Positions 17,133-25,051 of a stretch of DNA of 64,000 nt are shown here, piece by piece (position 1 is the stretch's first letter; every line of letters begins with the position of its first letter). The translations under genes were made by a program, and so were the position numbers. The notes below the pieces were generated by a model that did no database searches, was not told the origin of the DNA, and was given only the letters and a program-made list of their open reading frames with translations. The DNA comes from Arcobacter defluvii (GTDB lineage: Bacteria; Campylobacterota; Campylobacteria; Campylobacterales; Arcobacteraceae), in assembly GCF_013201725.1 (NCBI RefSeq), contig NZ_CP053835.1, forward strand, positions 124,001-188,000, written 5' to 3'.

Positions 17133-17942
17133 TTACTCCTTAGTAATATTTAGCCCACGTTTTAAATTAGTAAGGCTATAAAAATCATCAATTTTGATAT
17201 ATTTTGTGTTATTAGGCACATCAAGTTTTAAACTTTTATGCAAACTATCTTTTTCAACAACTTCAATAATATTAAAGTCATTATCGTAGAAGATTACACT
17301 TGGATACCAATTATTACCAACATTTGAATCAATTGTAATGCTTGAAGCATTTTGCACTTGAATTATATACGGTTTAAGTGGTTTTTTTAATGACAATTGG
17401 TTTGTATTCGTTAAATCTTCTGCTTTATAAATTGTAGAGTTACTTGAATCAATTGAATAACTCCATTTATAATTTCCCTCTCTTCTAATATCTACAATTT
17501 GGCAATTTATGCTCTGTAATTCTTGAGATAATCTGAGAGGGCTTATGGCGGCTGCAGTTTTTAGTTTAATTGTCCATTTAAGTTGATTATTTATTACAAC
17601 TTCACCCTGTGTAATAAAGTTTTGATAGCCTATTACTTTTAAAATATCATTAATATTTTTCATTGATTTTTTTGGATTAGAATTAAAATTAAATGTAACT
17701 TCAATATCTTGAGTTGAGCCTAAATTTAATTTTAATATTCCATTATTTGATAACTCTTGTGTTACCCGAGTATAATCAACTTGACCATTTTTATAAAAAT
17801 TACTTGTATTTCTAAATATATGATTTATTAAATTTCTATGAGTATTATAATCAGCATTACCAATCATATTTAGTACAGTTTCATTTAAACCAGCATATGA
17901 AGCTACATATAAAGTAATAATTAAAATTAATTTTTTCATCAA
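17133..17942 (-). CDS. Periplasmic protein of unknown function (Cj0151c-like position)
   Basis: This 269-residue exported protein has a signal peptide (MMKKLILIITLYVASYAG). The mature part starts helical (MIGNADYNTHRNLINHIF). A middle region FNFNSNPKKSMKNINDILKVIGYQNFITQGEVVINNQLKWTIKL looks like an alpha/beta module, and the C-terminal part is beta-rich. I do not recognise a catalytic motif. Its place between the aminotransferase and the rlmB/rsmI pair matches a conserved periplasmic gene in C. jejuni as I recall it. Envelope function is likely but undefined. Confidence 0.75.
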   Translation of the reverse strand: MMKKLILIITLYVASYAGLNETVLNMIGNADYNTHRNLINHIFRNTSNFYKNGQVDYTRVTQELSNNGILKLNLGSTQDIEVTFNFNSNPKKSMKNINDILKVIGYQNFITQGEVVINNQLKWTIKLKTAAAISPLRLSQELQSINCQIVDIRREGNYKWSYSIDSSNSTIYKAEDLTNTNQLSLKKPLKPYIIQVQNASSITIDSNVGNNWYPSVIFYDNDFNIIEVVEKDSLHKSLKLDVPNNTKYIKIDDFYSLTNLKRGLNITKE

Positions 17943-17958
17943 GGTATTCTTCTTTTTT

Positions 17959-18648
17959 TTATCTTTTTAGATTATAAATTAAAATCCCAGCAGCAACAGA
18001 AACGTTTAAAGAATCAAATTCATGTTCCATAGCAATAGAAACTTTTAAGTCTAGTTTTTTAGCAACTTTTGGAGAAATTCCTTCCCCTTCACTTCCTAAA
18101 AAAAGCGCAACTTTATCAGTTTTTTCTATTTTTCCATATTTTTTTAAATCTACTCCATCCATTGTTGCACCAATTAATGTAAAGCCACAATCGATTAACT
18201 CACTAGCTAAATCAGCTGATCTTGGATGAACTAAAAATGGTAAATCAAGTAAAGCCCCAGAACTAGTTCGTAAAACTCCTGAATCATTTACAGTTTTTAT
18301 GTTTGAAGCAATTAACCCTTCAATTCCTAAAGAATATGCAGTTCTTGCAATTGCTCCAATGTTTCCAACATCTGTAACACCATCTAATACTAAAATAAAA
18401 TTCATTTTTTTGAATTCTTTAATATCTGTATAACCAACTGGTGTAAGTTTTAAAAAGAAACCTTGATGGTTTCCACCTTTTGCTAATGCTTGAGCTTTTT
18501 GATTATCCAATTTATGAATTTTTTTATCAAGTTTTGCAAACCTTGTAAAAAGTTTTTTATCAATTTCTTTTGAAAGAAAAACTTCTTCTATTAGATGCGG
18601 GTGATTGTCAAGTACATAAAGTACGATTTGTTTTCCATATATTATCAT
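17959..18648 (-). CDS. rlmB: TrmH-family (SPOUT) 23S rRNA 2'-O-methyltransferase, RlmB-like
   Basis: This 229-residue protein has a short N-terminal substrate-binding domain and a C-terminal SPOUT knot. SPOUT motifs are visible as LDGVTDVGNIGAIARTAYSLGIEG (motif 1), LFLGSEGEGIS (motif 2) and SLNVSVAAGILIYNL (motif 3). The family methylates ribose of G2251 in 23S rRNA (RlmB) or G18 of tRNA (TrmH); the two-domain layout favours RlmB. The ATG overlaps the rsmI stop, so it is coupled to another rRNA methyltransferase. Confidence 0.88.
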   Translation of the reverse strand: MIIYGKQIVLYVLDNHPHLIEEVFLSKEIDKKLFTRFAKLDKKIHKLDNQKAQALAKGGNHQGFFLKLTPVGYTDIKEFKKMNFILVLDGVTDVGNIGAIARTAYSLGIEGLIASNIKTVNDSGVLRTSSGALLDLPFLVHPRSADLASELIDCGFTLIGATMDGVDLKKYGKIEKTDKVALFLGSEGEGISPKVAKKLDLKVSIAMEHEFDSLNVSVAAGILIYNLKR

Positions 18649-19466
18649 GACGGCATATTATCCAAAATTTGTTGATAAACCTCTTTGATTGATTGCCCAG
18701 TTATTTTAGCAATAAGTTTTGCTTTAACTTTTGGAGCTAAATCTAAAGGTAGTATGTCATTTAGTTCAAGATTTAAACCAATTTTTTCTTTTGGTTCAAT
18801 TACTACAACCCATTCACCTTTTATATTTATATTTTTAAACTCTTTAAAAATATTTGAAGCTGAATCTTTATAAGTGGTTTGGTGAAGTTTTGTTATCTCT
18901 TTTGCTAAAAATATTGTCCTATTTGGTTCTTTTTCATTTAATTCTTCAAGAAGTTTTAAAAGCCTATGAGGTGATTCGTAAAGGATTGATAATTTATCAT
19001 CATTTAAAATTTCATCAAGTTTTGAAGCACGACTAGCTCCTTTATGGTCTAAAAATCCATAAAAAGAAAAAGTTGTATGTGTAAATCCACTCATTGCATA
19101 GGCAGTTAAAATTGCATTTGCACCAGGAAGTACATCATAAGGAATTTGATTTTTTATACAAAAATCTACAAGTGTAGCACCAGGGTCACTAACACAAGGC
19201 ATTCCAGCATCACTTACGTAAACAACATTTTTAGTAAAAGTCTCTTTATCTAAAGTTTTTAAAATTTGATTTTCATTATGAGAGTGAAAAGATTTATATT
19301 CTTTATTTGAAAAGTCTAGGTTATATTTTTCACCTAAAAGACTTAGCAGTTTTTTTGTTACTCTTGTATCTTCACAAAAAATTAGTTCAGACTCCTCAAG
19401 GACTTTTAAAGACCTGTTTGAGATATCTTCCAAATTTCCTATTGGAGTCGGAACTAAGCACAACAT
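18645..19466 (-). CDS. rsmI: 16S rRNA (cytidine1402-2'-O)-methyltransferase RsmI
   Basis: This 273-residue tetrapyrrole-methylase-fold enzyme modifies ribose of C1402 in the decoding centre. The N terminus MLCLVPTPIGNLEDISNRSLKVLEESELIFCEDTRVT and the motif VYVSDAGMPCVSDPGATLV are diagnostic, followed by the PGANAILTAYAMSGF segment. It is the second gene of an RNA/ribosome operon headed by rpmE, 9 bp downstream of it, and overlaps the rlmB-like gene. Confidence 0.96.
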   Translation of the reverse strand: MLCLVPTPIGNLEDISNRSLKVLEESELIFCEDTRVTKKLLSLLGEKYNLDFSNKEYKSFHSHNENQILKTLDKETFTKNVVYVSDAGMPCVSDPGATLVDFCIKNQIPYDVLPGANAILTAYAMSGFTHTTFSFYGFLDHKGASRASKLDEILNDDKLSILYESPHRLLKLLEELNEKEPNRTIFLAKEITKLHQTTYKDSASNIFKEFKNINIKGEWVVVIEPKEKIGLNLELNDILPLDLAPKVKAKLIAKITGQSIKEVYQQILDNMPS

Positions 19467-19475
19467 AGTATTGTA

Positions 19476-19679
19476 CTATTTAGCCATGTTATATTTAGCT
19501 TTGAATTTCTCAACTCTACCAGCAGCATCAACAAGTTTTTGCTCACCAGTGAAGAATGGGTGACAAGATGAACAAATATCGATTCTTAAAGACTCAACAT
19601 TTGATTTTGTTTCAAAAGTGTTACCACAAGCACAAGAAATTGTACAAACTTTGTAATCTGGATGAATATCTTTTTTCAT
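19476..19679 (-). CDS. rpmE: 50S ribosomal protein L31, zinc-binding type
   Basis: This 67-residue L31 has the N terminus [22 protein letters not shown] and the second cysteine pair [11 protein letters not shown]. The four-cysteine zinc site is therefore present, the C+ form used when zinc is plentiful. The C-terminal [10 protein letters not shown] is typical. The gene heads the rsmI-rlmB operon and has a good ribosome site (aaggaat). Confidence 0.96.
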   Translation of the reverse strand: MKKDIHPDYKVCTISCACGNTFETKSNVESLRIDICSSCHPFFTGEQKLVDAAGRVEKFKAKYNMAK

Positions 19680-19759
19680 TCCATATTCCTTAATTTAATT
19701 AATGTAAGATAAAAGGTCAAGTCTTTGCAAGCCCTTTATCAAACTCTTTAGAAGCGGGA

Positions 19760-20635
19760 TTATAACGAAAAATACTTAATAATATCTGAATTTAAGTTTT
19801 CTATTATATTTGAAGTCTTATCTAAGAATTGAGATTTATTAAAAGTATTTTGTCTTTTTGCAAGTTTTGCTGTATTTAATGAAATTTTTTCTTCAAGTTC
19901 TATTTTTGATAATTTACCATCCAAATATTCTAATGTTTCAATTATACCAATAGATGACATACAATTAGGTGCTCTTGTATATTTTTTTTCTAAATAAATA
20001 ATTTCATCAATTAGTCCTGATTTCATCATAATATTTGTTCGTAAAGTTATTCTTTTTTTTAACTCTTCCTTATCCCATAATATTTCAAATATTTTTAAAT
20101 TTTTAGCAAGTGGAACTTTAGGATTTTTTTCAAAATATTTGGTTGGTGTAAATCCTGTTTCTTTATAAATAGCATAAGCTTTTTCAATCCTATATCTATC
20201 ATTTTTTACAATTTTTTGCATATATTCTTTATCTATTGAATATAAAAGTTCATATGCTTCATATTGAGATATATCAAGTTTAATTTTTGTTTCTACACCT
20301 AAAGACAAACCATCTATCAAAGCTTTTAGATAAAAACCTGTTCCTCCAACGATGATTAAATTTTTATCATTTTCTAAAGCATAATTTTTTGCAGTTTTAT
20401 AAAGTTCCATAAATTTTATAACATCAAAATCAACGTTTGGATAAACTTCATCAATCCCAAAATGAACAATATTTCCTCTTTCTTCAAGTGTTGGTTTTGC
20501 TGAAACAATGTCTATTTCTTTATAAACACAAAGTGAATCTAATGATAGAATTATAGAGTTCGTTTTTGAAGCAATTTCTAAAGATAGGGCAGTTTTTCCT
20601 GAGGCTGTTGAGCCTATAATTGCAATTTCTTTCAT
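19760..20635 (-). CDS. miaA: tRNA dimethylallyltransferase
   Basis: This 291-residue enzyme transfers dimethylallyl from DMAPP to A37 of tRNAs reading UNN codons. It has the P-loop GSTASGKTALS near the N terminus, then SLDSLCVYKEIDIVSAKPT and the IVGGTGFYLKALIDGL signature. It is slightly shorter than the usual 300-310 residues, as common in Campylobacterota. The start overlaps the stop of a small lipoprotein gene (20632-20635), so the two are co-translated. Confidence 0.95.
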   Translation of the reverse strand: MKEIAIIGSTASGKTALSLEIASKTNSIILSLDSLCVYKEIDIVSAKPTLEERGNIVHFGIDEVYPNVDFDVIKFMELYKTAKNYALENDKNLIIVGGTGFYLKALIDGLSLGVETKIKLDISQYEAYELLYSIDKEYMQKIVKNDRYRIEKAYAIYKETGFTPTKYFEKNPKVPLAKNLKIFEILWDKEELKKRITLRTNIMMKSGLIDEIIYLEKKYTRAPNCMSSIGIIETLEYLDGKLSKIELEEKISLNTAKLAKRQNTFNKSQFLDKTSNIIENLNSDIIKYFSL

Positions 20636-20835
20636 TGTATAGTTTTTGATTGACTACAATCTTCTAATTTTTTATTAAGTTCATTTATCTCTTTTTCTTT
20701 TTGAATAAGTGTTCTTAATAATTCTGAAACATCTTTAGTACTTGAATCAGAAACATCATTTTCAGCTTTTGTAGCACAAGCAGTAAAATTAAATAAAAAC
20801 AATAAACTTAAAATTAATAACAAATATTTTTTCAT
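20632..20835 (-). CDS. Small lipoprotein with coiled-coil tail
   Basis: This 67-residue protein has a lipoprotein signal (MKKYLLLILSLLFLFNFTAC, lipobox FTAC). The short mature domain is predicted to form a coiled coil (TLIQKEKEINELNKKLEDCSQSK). It precedes miaA with a 4-bp overlap, an arrangement I recall in C. jejuni too. No function is known; small coiled-coil lipoproteins may be periplasmic spacers or envelope stress factors. The sequence could place it on the inner leaflet of the outer membrane. Confidence 0.75.
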   Translation of the reverse strand: MKKYLLLILSLLFLFNFTACATKAENDVSDSSTKDVSELLRTLIQKEKEINELNKKLEDCSQSKTIQ

Positions 20836-20913
20836 AAAACTCTTTTGTGTGTAAAATATAGTAGATTATAACTAGAAAAAGTTTAATTTTTATTTTTTTA
20901 ATCATATCTTCGA

Positions 20914-20919
20914 TAAAAT
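20914..20919 (+). promoter_or_regulatory. Putative -10 of mqnP, very close to the start codon
   Basis: TAAAAT within cgataaaatcc lies only 7 bp before the mqnP ATG at 20927, and no purine-rich ribosome site is present between them. A start of transcription at or next to the A of ATG, i.e. a leaderless message, would fit. Confidence 0.3.
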
Positions 20920-20926
20920 CCCAAAC

Positions 20927-21787
20927 ATGAATAAACTAATAAAAAAACTTAATGATTTCAATGAACTTGTAATGTTCAAACACTCAATTTTTTCATTGCC
21001 TTTTATTTTTATTGCAATGGTTGTATCAGCAAATGGTTGGTTTGGTTTTAAACTTTTAGTTTTAGGTATTTTAGCAGCCTTAACAGCAAGAAATTTTGCA
21101 ATGGGATTTAATAGATTTTTAGATAGAGATATAGATGCTTTAAATCCAAGAACTATAAATAGACCAAATGTAGATGGTAGAATTAGCCCTACTTCTATGT
21201 TTATATTTGTTTCTTTAAATGCCTTAGGATTCGTAGTGGTTGCTTATTTTGTAAATGATTTAGCTTTATATTTATCAGTACCAATTTTAATAATAATTGG
21301 TTCATACTCATACTTTAAAAGATTTTCATATTTTGCTCATATTATTTTAGGAATATCTTTAGGTCTTGCTCCAATTGCTGGTGTTGTTGCAGTTAGTGAA
21401 ACTATCCCTCTTTGGTCAATTGTTTTAAGTATTGGAGTTATGTTTTGGGTTGCTGGATTTGATTTACTCTATTCCTTACAAGATATAGAAGTTGATAAAA
21501 AACTAAAACTTCATTCTATTCCATCAAAGTTTGGTGTTGAAAAAACAATGCTCATTTCAAAAGTTTTTCATATCTTAACAGTTGTTTTTTGGCTTTTATT
21601 TGTAATCTTTTCTGATAGCTCTTATTTTGCTTATCTTGCAGTAATCTTAAGTGCAATTATGCTTAGTTATGAACACTATTTAGTAAATAAAGATTTTAGA
21701 AAGATTGACAAAGCATTTTTTACTGTAAATGGTTACTTAGGAATAATATTTTTTATACTTATAGTAATGGATAATATTTTCTTTTAA
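20927..21787 (+). CDS. mqnP: Menaquinone-biosynthesis prenyltransferase MqnP (UbiA family)
   Basis: This 286-residue integral membrane prenyltransferase has seven to nine spans. Prenyl-diphosphate Mg-binding motifs appear as NRFLDRDIDALNPRT (about 65-80) and a second one as LLYSLQDIEVDKKLKLHSIPSKFG. In Campylobacterota the family member works in the futalosine menaquinone route, prenylating 1,4-dihydroxy-6-naphthoate, hence MqnP rather than UbiA. It is divergent from the lipoprotein-miaA pair. No clear ribosome site precedes the ATG. Confidence 0.88.
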   Translation: MNKLIKKLNDFNELVMFKHSIFSLPFIFIAMVVSANGWFGFKLLVLGILAALTARNFAMGFNRFLDRDIDALNPRTINRPNVDGRISPTSMFIFVSLNALGFVVVAYFVNDLALYLSVPILIIIGSYSYFKRFSYFAHIILGISLGLAPIAGVVAVSETIPLWSIVLSIGVMFWVAGFDLLYSLQDIEVDKKLKLHSIPSKFGVEKTMLISKVFHILTVVFWLLFVIFSDSSYFAYLAVILSAIMLSYEHYLVNKDFRKIDKAFFTVNGYLGIIFFILIVMDNIFF

Positions 21788-21814
21788 GTAAGATTACAAA
21801 AATTTAAGTATTGC

Positions 21815-21820
21815 TATGAT
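21815..21820 (+). promoter_or_regulatory. Putative -10 box for tRNA-Arg
   Basis: TATGAT in ttgctatgataat lies 25 bp before the tRNA 5' end, an appropriate distance for a short 5' leader. No clear -35. Confidence 0.3.
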
Positions 21821-21844
21821 AATATTCCAGTCCAATTTTGCATT

Positions 21845-21921
21845 GCGTCTATAGTTCAACTGGATAGAATGACCGGTTTCGACCCGGTAGGTTGAGGGTT
21901 CGAATCCTTCTAGGCGTACCA
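21845..21921 (+). tRNA. tRNA-Arg (anticodon TCG)
   Basis: A full cloverleaf folds by eye. The acceptor stem is GCGTCTA/TAGGCGT (first pair G-U) and the D stem is GTTC/GAAT. The anticodon stem ACCGG/CCGGT encloses the loop TTTCGAC, giving anticodon TCG. The T arm is GAGGG-TTCGAAT-CCTTC, and CCA is genome-encoded. It reads CGN codons, mainly CGA/CGG. A strong intrinsic terminator follows. The pilus-like cluster begins about 230 bp downstream. Confidence 0.96.
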
Positions 21922-21930
21922 CTTATTATT

Positions 21931-21983
21931 AAAGCCTGATATAAAAATTTGAGAATAGAAGTTTTTATATCAGGCTTTTTTTG
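21931..21983 (+). terminator. Intrinsic terminator of tRNA-Arg
   Basis: Seventeen-bp perfect stem (aaagcctgatataaaaa, 21931-21947, with its complement at 21962-21978) and a 14-nt loop, followed by a T run. It isolates the tRNA from the downstream cluster. Confidence 0.9.
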
Positions 21984-22108
21984 TCTTAAATTAGTAAATT
22001 TAGTTATTTATTAACTAATCTAATTATTTTATTATTTAATTTTTATTAATAACCAAAATATAGGTAAAATAGGCATATATTTAAGTTTATCTTTAGTATA
22101 TCTTGTGT

Positions 22109-22114
22109 TAGAAT
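22109..22114 (+). promoter_or_regulatory. Putative -10 box at the head of the pilus-like cluster
   Basis: TAGAAT in tcttgtgttagaatat lies 41 bp before the TTG start at 22155. A small stem (ttaga/tctaa, 22125-22139) lies in the leader just before the ribosome site aagga. The 21984-22154 stretch is AT-rich and holds no other gene I can support. Confidence 0.35.
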
Positions 22115-22154
22115 ATCTTTCAAGTTAGAAAATCTCTAATTCAAGGATAATTTT

Positions 22155-22742
22155 TTGCCATATTTTGTCTCTTCTATAATTGCGATAGTTTCTGCAATGA
22201 TTATTTTATTTACAAGATATGAAGCTGATGATAGTGCAATTACAGGTGAACTTGAAAAAATGAAATCAATGTTTATTACAATTGATGGATTTGTAAATAC
22301 TTATATCCAATCTGGTGGAGATTTATCTAGTATAAATTTTGAAGAACTGTATAACAACGGTATTTTACTTGGAAATATAGAAAAAGGTACAGGTAAAGAA
22401 GTTGAGGGTACAAATTATACTTCTACTTTAACTTTTCCTAAAAGTGGAGTTAAATGGCAGTTAATTCCGGTTAGAGACATTAATTCTAATGATGCTAATG
22501 CTGATTTTGGTGATTCAGCAGGTAGTGCATATAAACTTTTGGTTGATATGCATAATAATTCTACTTTAATGAGTAAAGCAATATTTTCAGAGAGTTTTTC
22601 AGGTAGAGAATTTTGTGAAAAGATGCTTTTAGGGACTTTACAAAGAAATGCAAAAACTTATGTTCCAATTGAAAATAAAGAGACTTTTTCTTTTGATGGA
22701 ACAGATAGTGATGGGTATTTTGTTTGTATAGTTTTTAAGTGA
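22155..22742 (+). CDS. Pilin-like protein with C-terminal cysteine pair
   Basis: This 195-residue protein starts at TTG with ribosome site aagga. It begins MPYFVSSIIAIVSAMIILFTRYE, a hydrophobic helix at the extreme N terminus with no Sec-type or charged prepilin leader. An amphipathic helix (ITGELEKMKSMFITIDGFVNTYI) and a beta-rich domain follow. Two cysteines near the C terminus (GREFCEK and YFVCIVFK) are placed like the D-region disulfide of type IV pilins. The hydrophobic start matches that of the next gene. I read it as a minor or initiating pilin; the processing route is unclear because no Gly-Phe/Glu5 cleavage motif is visible. Confidence 0.6.
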   Translation: MPYFVSSIIAIVSAMIILFTRYEADDSAITGELEKMKSMFITIDGFVNTYIQSGGDLSSINFEELYNNGILLGNIEKGTGKEVEGTNYTSTLTFPKSGVKWQLIPVRDINSNDANADFGDSAGSAYKLLVDMHNNSTLMSKAIFSESFSGREFCEKMLLGTLQRNAKTYVPIENKETFSFDGTDSDGYFVCIVFK

Positions 22743-22751
22743 TTTTTGGTG

Positions 22752-22778
22752 CAACTAAAATAATAGTTGTTGTATAAT
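22752..22778 (+). promoter_or_regulatory. Stem and -10 box upstream of the probable major pilin
   Basis: An inverted repeat caacta/tagttg (22752-22757, 22764-22769) is followed immediately by TATAAT at 22773-22778, giving a predicted 5' leader of about 40 nt before the ATG at 22825. It suggests separate, strong expression of that gene. Confidence 0.45.
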
Positions 22779-22824
22779 ATGGGTGGTTGGTAGGTAAACT
22801 TAAATTTAAAAAAAGGGGAAGAAT

Positions 22825-23523
22825 ATGCCACAGTTGATAGCGATGATTATCGTAGTAGTTGGAGCAATGATTTATATGTTCCAAACATTTGGGGGAACTG
22901 GAGATAAAATCGAAGGTATTGCACAAAAAACGAGTGTTATTACAGAGATTAATAATATTAAGAATGGTTTAAAATTAGCTGCAAGAAGTGGAAGTATTGC
23001 AACGGCTGATAATGCTACTAATGATGAATATAATAAACTTGCAGGTATAGCTAAGTTAAAATACTTTGCTGAGCAAATTAATGAACAAATATCTAAAGAT
23101 AAAGATGGTGTTTCAAGAACAACAACTGATTTTAATACTTATGCTGCTATTTCTTTTGGTGGAAATAGTGATAATGCAACTTCTGCAACTGCTGATATGA
23201 TAATTCGTTTGGTAGCAAACACAAAAGGACAAATTCCTGGAATATTTGTAGATTTATCAAGAGGTGGATTAAAAGATGGAGCAGGTTTCCTTGAATCTCA
23301 AATTGCTAATGATTTAAAATCTGTAGCGACGATAGATAGAAAAGCAAATGTAGCGACTGCTACTGATACACCAGCTGCAGGTGCATTAAGAACAACAGGT
23401 ACAGATGTTGAAAAAAGAATTCCTGTTGAAACAACAGGTGCAGATACATTGTTAAATGATGGTATGTTTACAATTTATTTCCAAGATTTTGGTTCAAATG
23501 AAGTTGTAATTGATAATAATTAA
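22825..23523 (+). CDS. Probable major pilin-like subunit
   Basis: This 232-residue protein begins MPQLIAMIIVVVGAMIYMFQTFGG, a hydrophobic N-terminal helix directly after Met-Pro, as in the previous gene. The helix KIEGIAQKTSVITEINNIKNGLKLAARS continues, then an Ala/Thr/Gly/Asp-rich globular region ends DGMFTIYFQDFGSNEVVIDNN. There are no cysteines. The composition, a strong ribosome site (aagggga), its own promoter and a following hairpin suggest an abundant structural subunit. It lacks the canonical prepilin leader and Glu5. It could instead be a secreted or membrane-bound filament protein of another kind. Confidence 0.6.
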   Translation: MPQLIAMIIVVVGAMIYMFQTFGGTGDKIEGIAQKTSVITEINNIKNGLKLAARSGSIATADNATNDEYNKLAGIAKLKYFAEQINEQISKDKDGVSRTTTDFNTYAAISFGGNSDNATSATADMIIRLVANTKGQIPGIFVDLSRGGLKDGAGFLESQIANDLKSVATIDRKANVATATDTPAAGALRTTGTDVEKRIPVETTGADTLLNDGMFTIYFQDFGSNEVVIDNN

Positions 23524-23524
23524 T

Positions 23525-23548
23525 ACATTTAGGCATTTGCCTAAATGT
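23525..23548 (+). terminator. Hairpin directly after the probable major pilin gene
   Basis: Perfect 10-bp stem acatttaggc / gcctaaatgt with a 4-nt loop, 2 bp after the stop. No U tract follows directly, so it may partially terminate transcription or protect the 3' end of an abundant message. Confidence 0.6.
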
Positions 23549-23556
23549 TATTAAGA

Positions 23557-23600
23557 CAAAAAATAAGTACTAAGTTTTAGCATTTATTTTTTGTTTTTAT
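23557..23600 (+). terminator. Second AT-rich hairpin with T-rich tail before the 23.6-kb gene
   Basis: Arms caaaaaataa (23557-23566) and ttattttttg (23584-23593) followed by gttttt resemble a weak intrinsic terminator. With the preceding stem it would lower expression of the distal assembly genes. Confidence 0.4.
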
Positions 23601-23621
23601 TCTTAAAAAAGGTTTTTTCTA

Positions 23622-24326
23622 ATGTTTGGAAATATATGGCTATCATCGGCACTCATTGTTACAGCTATATTCTCAGCAAGTGCTATGTATAAATCTTATA
23701 GTGATATTCAAGAAGCCAAACAAATCCAAGAACATTATGAAATAATTTCTGAAATCAAAACTCTAATAGCCAAGCAATATAATAAAAATCCACAAGATAT
23801 AACAAGAGATGAAATAATCGCCAATTTACCAAAAGGTGAAAATTGGGAAAAAGTTTTACTTTTGGATAGAGATAAATCTAGTAATTTATCAAATAAAGAG
23901 TTAGTAAATAATGATGGAGATATTGTTATAAATGAGAGCGAAAAACTAAAACTACTTGCCTTAAAAGCGAAATTAAAAGATATTATAGATGTAAATTCTA
24001 TTTCTGCAACAAATAATAAATATACTTTTGAAGTAGGGCAACAAAATAAAAATAGTGTTATAAAAGATATTGATATTGAAGATAGTATTACTAAAGCAAT
24101 TGATGCATTAGCAAAAGATATTTTATATTCAACTACAACAAATAAAGAAACTGTAGTAAATGATGTCGTTGATGAATTTATTCCTAATGATAAACTCTAT
24201 TTTTTAGAAGATTCAACAGAAGTTGAGAAAAAAAATTATTTTAAATCAAAAATAAAAGAGAGACTTTATAAAAACGAAAACTCACTAGAAACAAGACTTT
24301 ATAAAGAATTGAAAGATGTGTTATGA
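23622..24326 (+). CDS. Minor pilin-like membrane-anchored protein
   Basis: This 234-residue protein has a hydrophobic N-terminal helix (MFGNIWLSSALIVTAIFSASAMYKSYSDI) running straight into an amphipathic helix (EAKQIQEHYEIISEIKTLIAKQY), the shape of a pilin. The short MFG lead could be a tiny prepilin leader ending in Gly, but this is uncertain. The segment NPQDITRDEIIANLPKGENW resembles the early part of the module in the exported proteins downstream. The stop overlaps the next ATG (ATGA), so it is coupled to the following exported-protein genes. I read it as a minor pilin. Confidence 0.55.
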   Translation: MFGNIWLSSALIVTAIFSASAMYKSYSDIQEAKQIQEHYEIISEIKTLIAKQYNKNPQDITRDEIIANLPKGENWEKVLLLDRDKSSNLSNKELVNNDGDIVINESEKLKLLALKAKLKDIIDVNSISATNNKYTFEVGQQNKNSVIKDIDIEDSITKAIDALAKDILYSTTTNKETVVNDVVDEFIPNDKLYFLEDSTEVEKKNYFKSKIKERLYKNENSLETRLYKELKDVL

Positions 24327-25051
24327 AAAAGATTGTAATTATATTTTTTATTTTTATTAATATCTCTTATTCATTGGATTTAGATAATTTTGAAGAGAGA
24401 CAAAAAGCCTTACAAGATGTAAAAACAATTATTTTATATGAAGAATCAATTGCAAAAGCTTATGAAGAGTATATTTTGACAAATTATGCAATTGCTGATT
24501 TAACTCAAATTAAAAGTTTGATTGGTGATATTACAACAACAATTTCAGGTATTACTACTACACTTAATTTAGATGGAACTTTGATGAAAGTTTCTTATGG
24601 TTTAAATAATGATTTAAAAGCAGATAGTTCAATAAAAGCACTATATGAAAGTAATACTTATAGAAAAAGAACTTATGTTAGAAATGATGAAGTAAATTTT
24701 ATTCTTGAAGATGAATTTGCAAAACATTTATATGATTTGATAAAACAAAATGGCGGAGCGATTGAAGATTGTCCAATGACAGCATTTACAACAGCCGTAA
24801 ATTGTAAAGAGAATAATCATATTTATATTCAACTGACAAAAAAACTTGATGGTTTAGAAGTTGTTCCAGATACTTATTTGATAGCATATCATGTTGATAA
24901 TTTTAAAACTGGACCAATAATTATTACAAACGATACTTCAAAACATATCACAGAAAGTGCTTTTGATTCTATACCAAAAGGTGCTTTGTTATATGACACT
25001 GATGGTGTAAAATATGTAAAAACTTTAGATGGAATAGAGATTTTAAAATGA
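24323..25051 (+). CDS. Sec-exported pilin-like-module protein 1
   Basis: This 242-residue protein has a signal peptide (MKKIVIIFFIFINISYS). The mature part begins with the helix VKTIILYEESIAKAYEEYIL, shared with the products of the next two genes and of the gene at 34.8 kb. A motif YESNTYRKRTY and the segment LYDLIKQNGGAIEDC follow, with a cysteine pair (Cys in EDCPMT and VNCKEN). It looks like a pilin globular domain exported through Sec instead of carrying a pilin transmembrane helix. Function is unknown; it overlaps neighbours on both sides (ATGA type). Confidence 0.6.
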   Translation: MKKIVIIFFIFINISYSLDLDNFEERQKALQDVKTIILYEESIAKAYEEYILTNYAIADLTQIKSLIGDITTTISGITTTLNLDGTLMKVSYGLNNDLKADSSIKALYESNTYRKRTYVRNDEVNFILEDEFAKHLYDLIKQNGGAIEDCPMTAFTTAVNCKENNHIYIQLTKKLDGLEVVPDTYLIAYHVDNFKTGPIIITNDTSKHITESAFDSIPKGALLYDTDGVKYVKTLDGIEILK

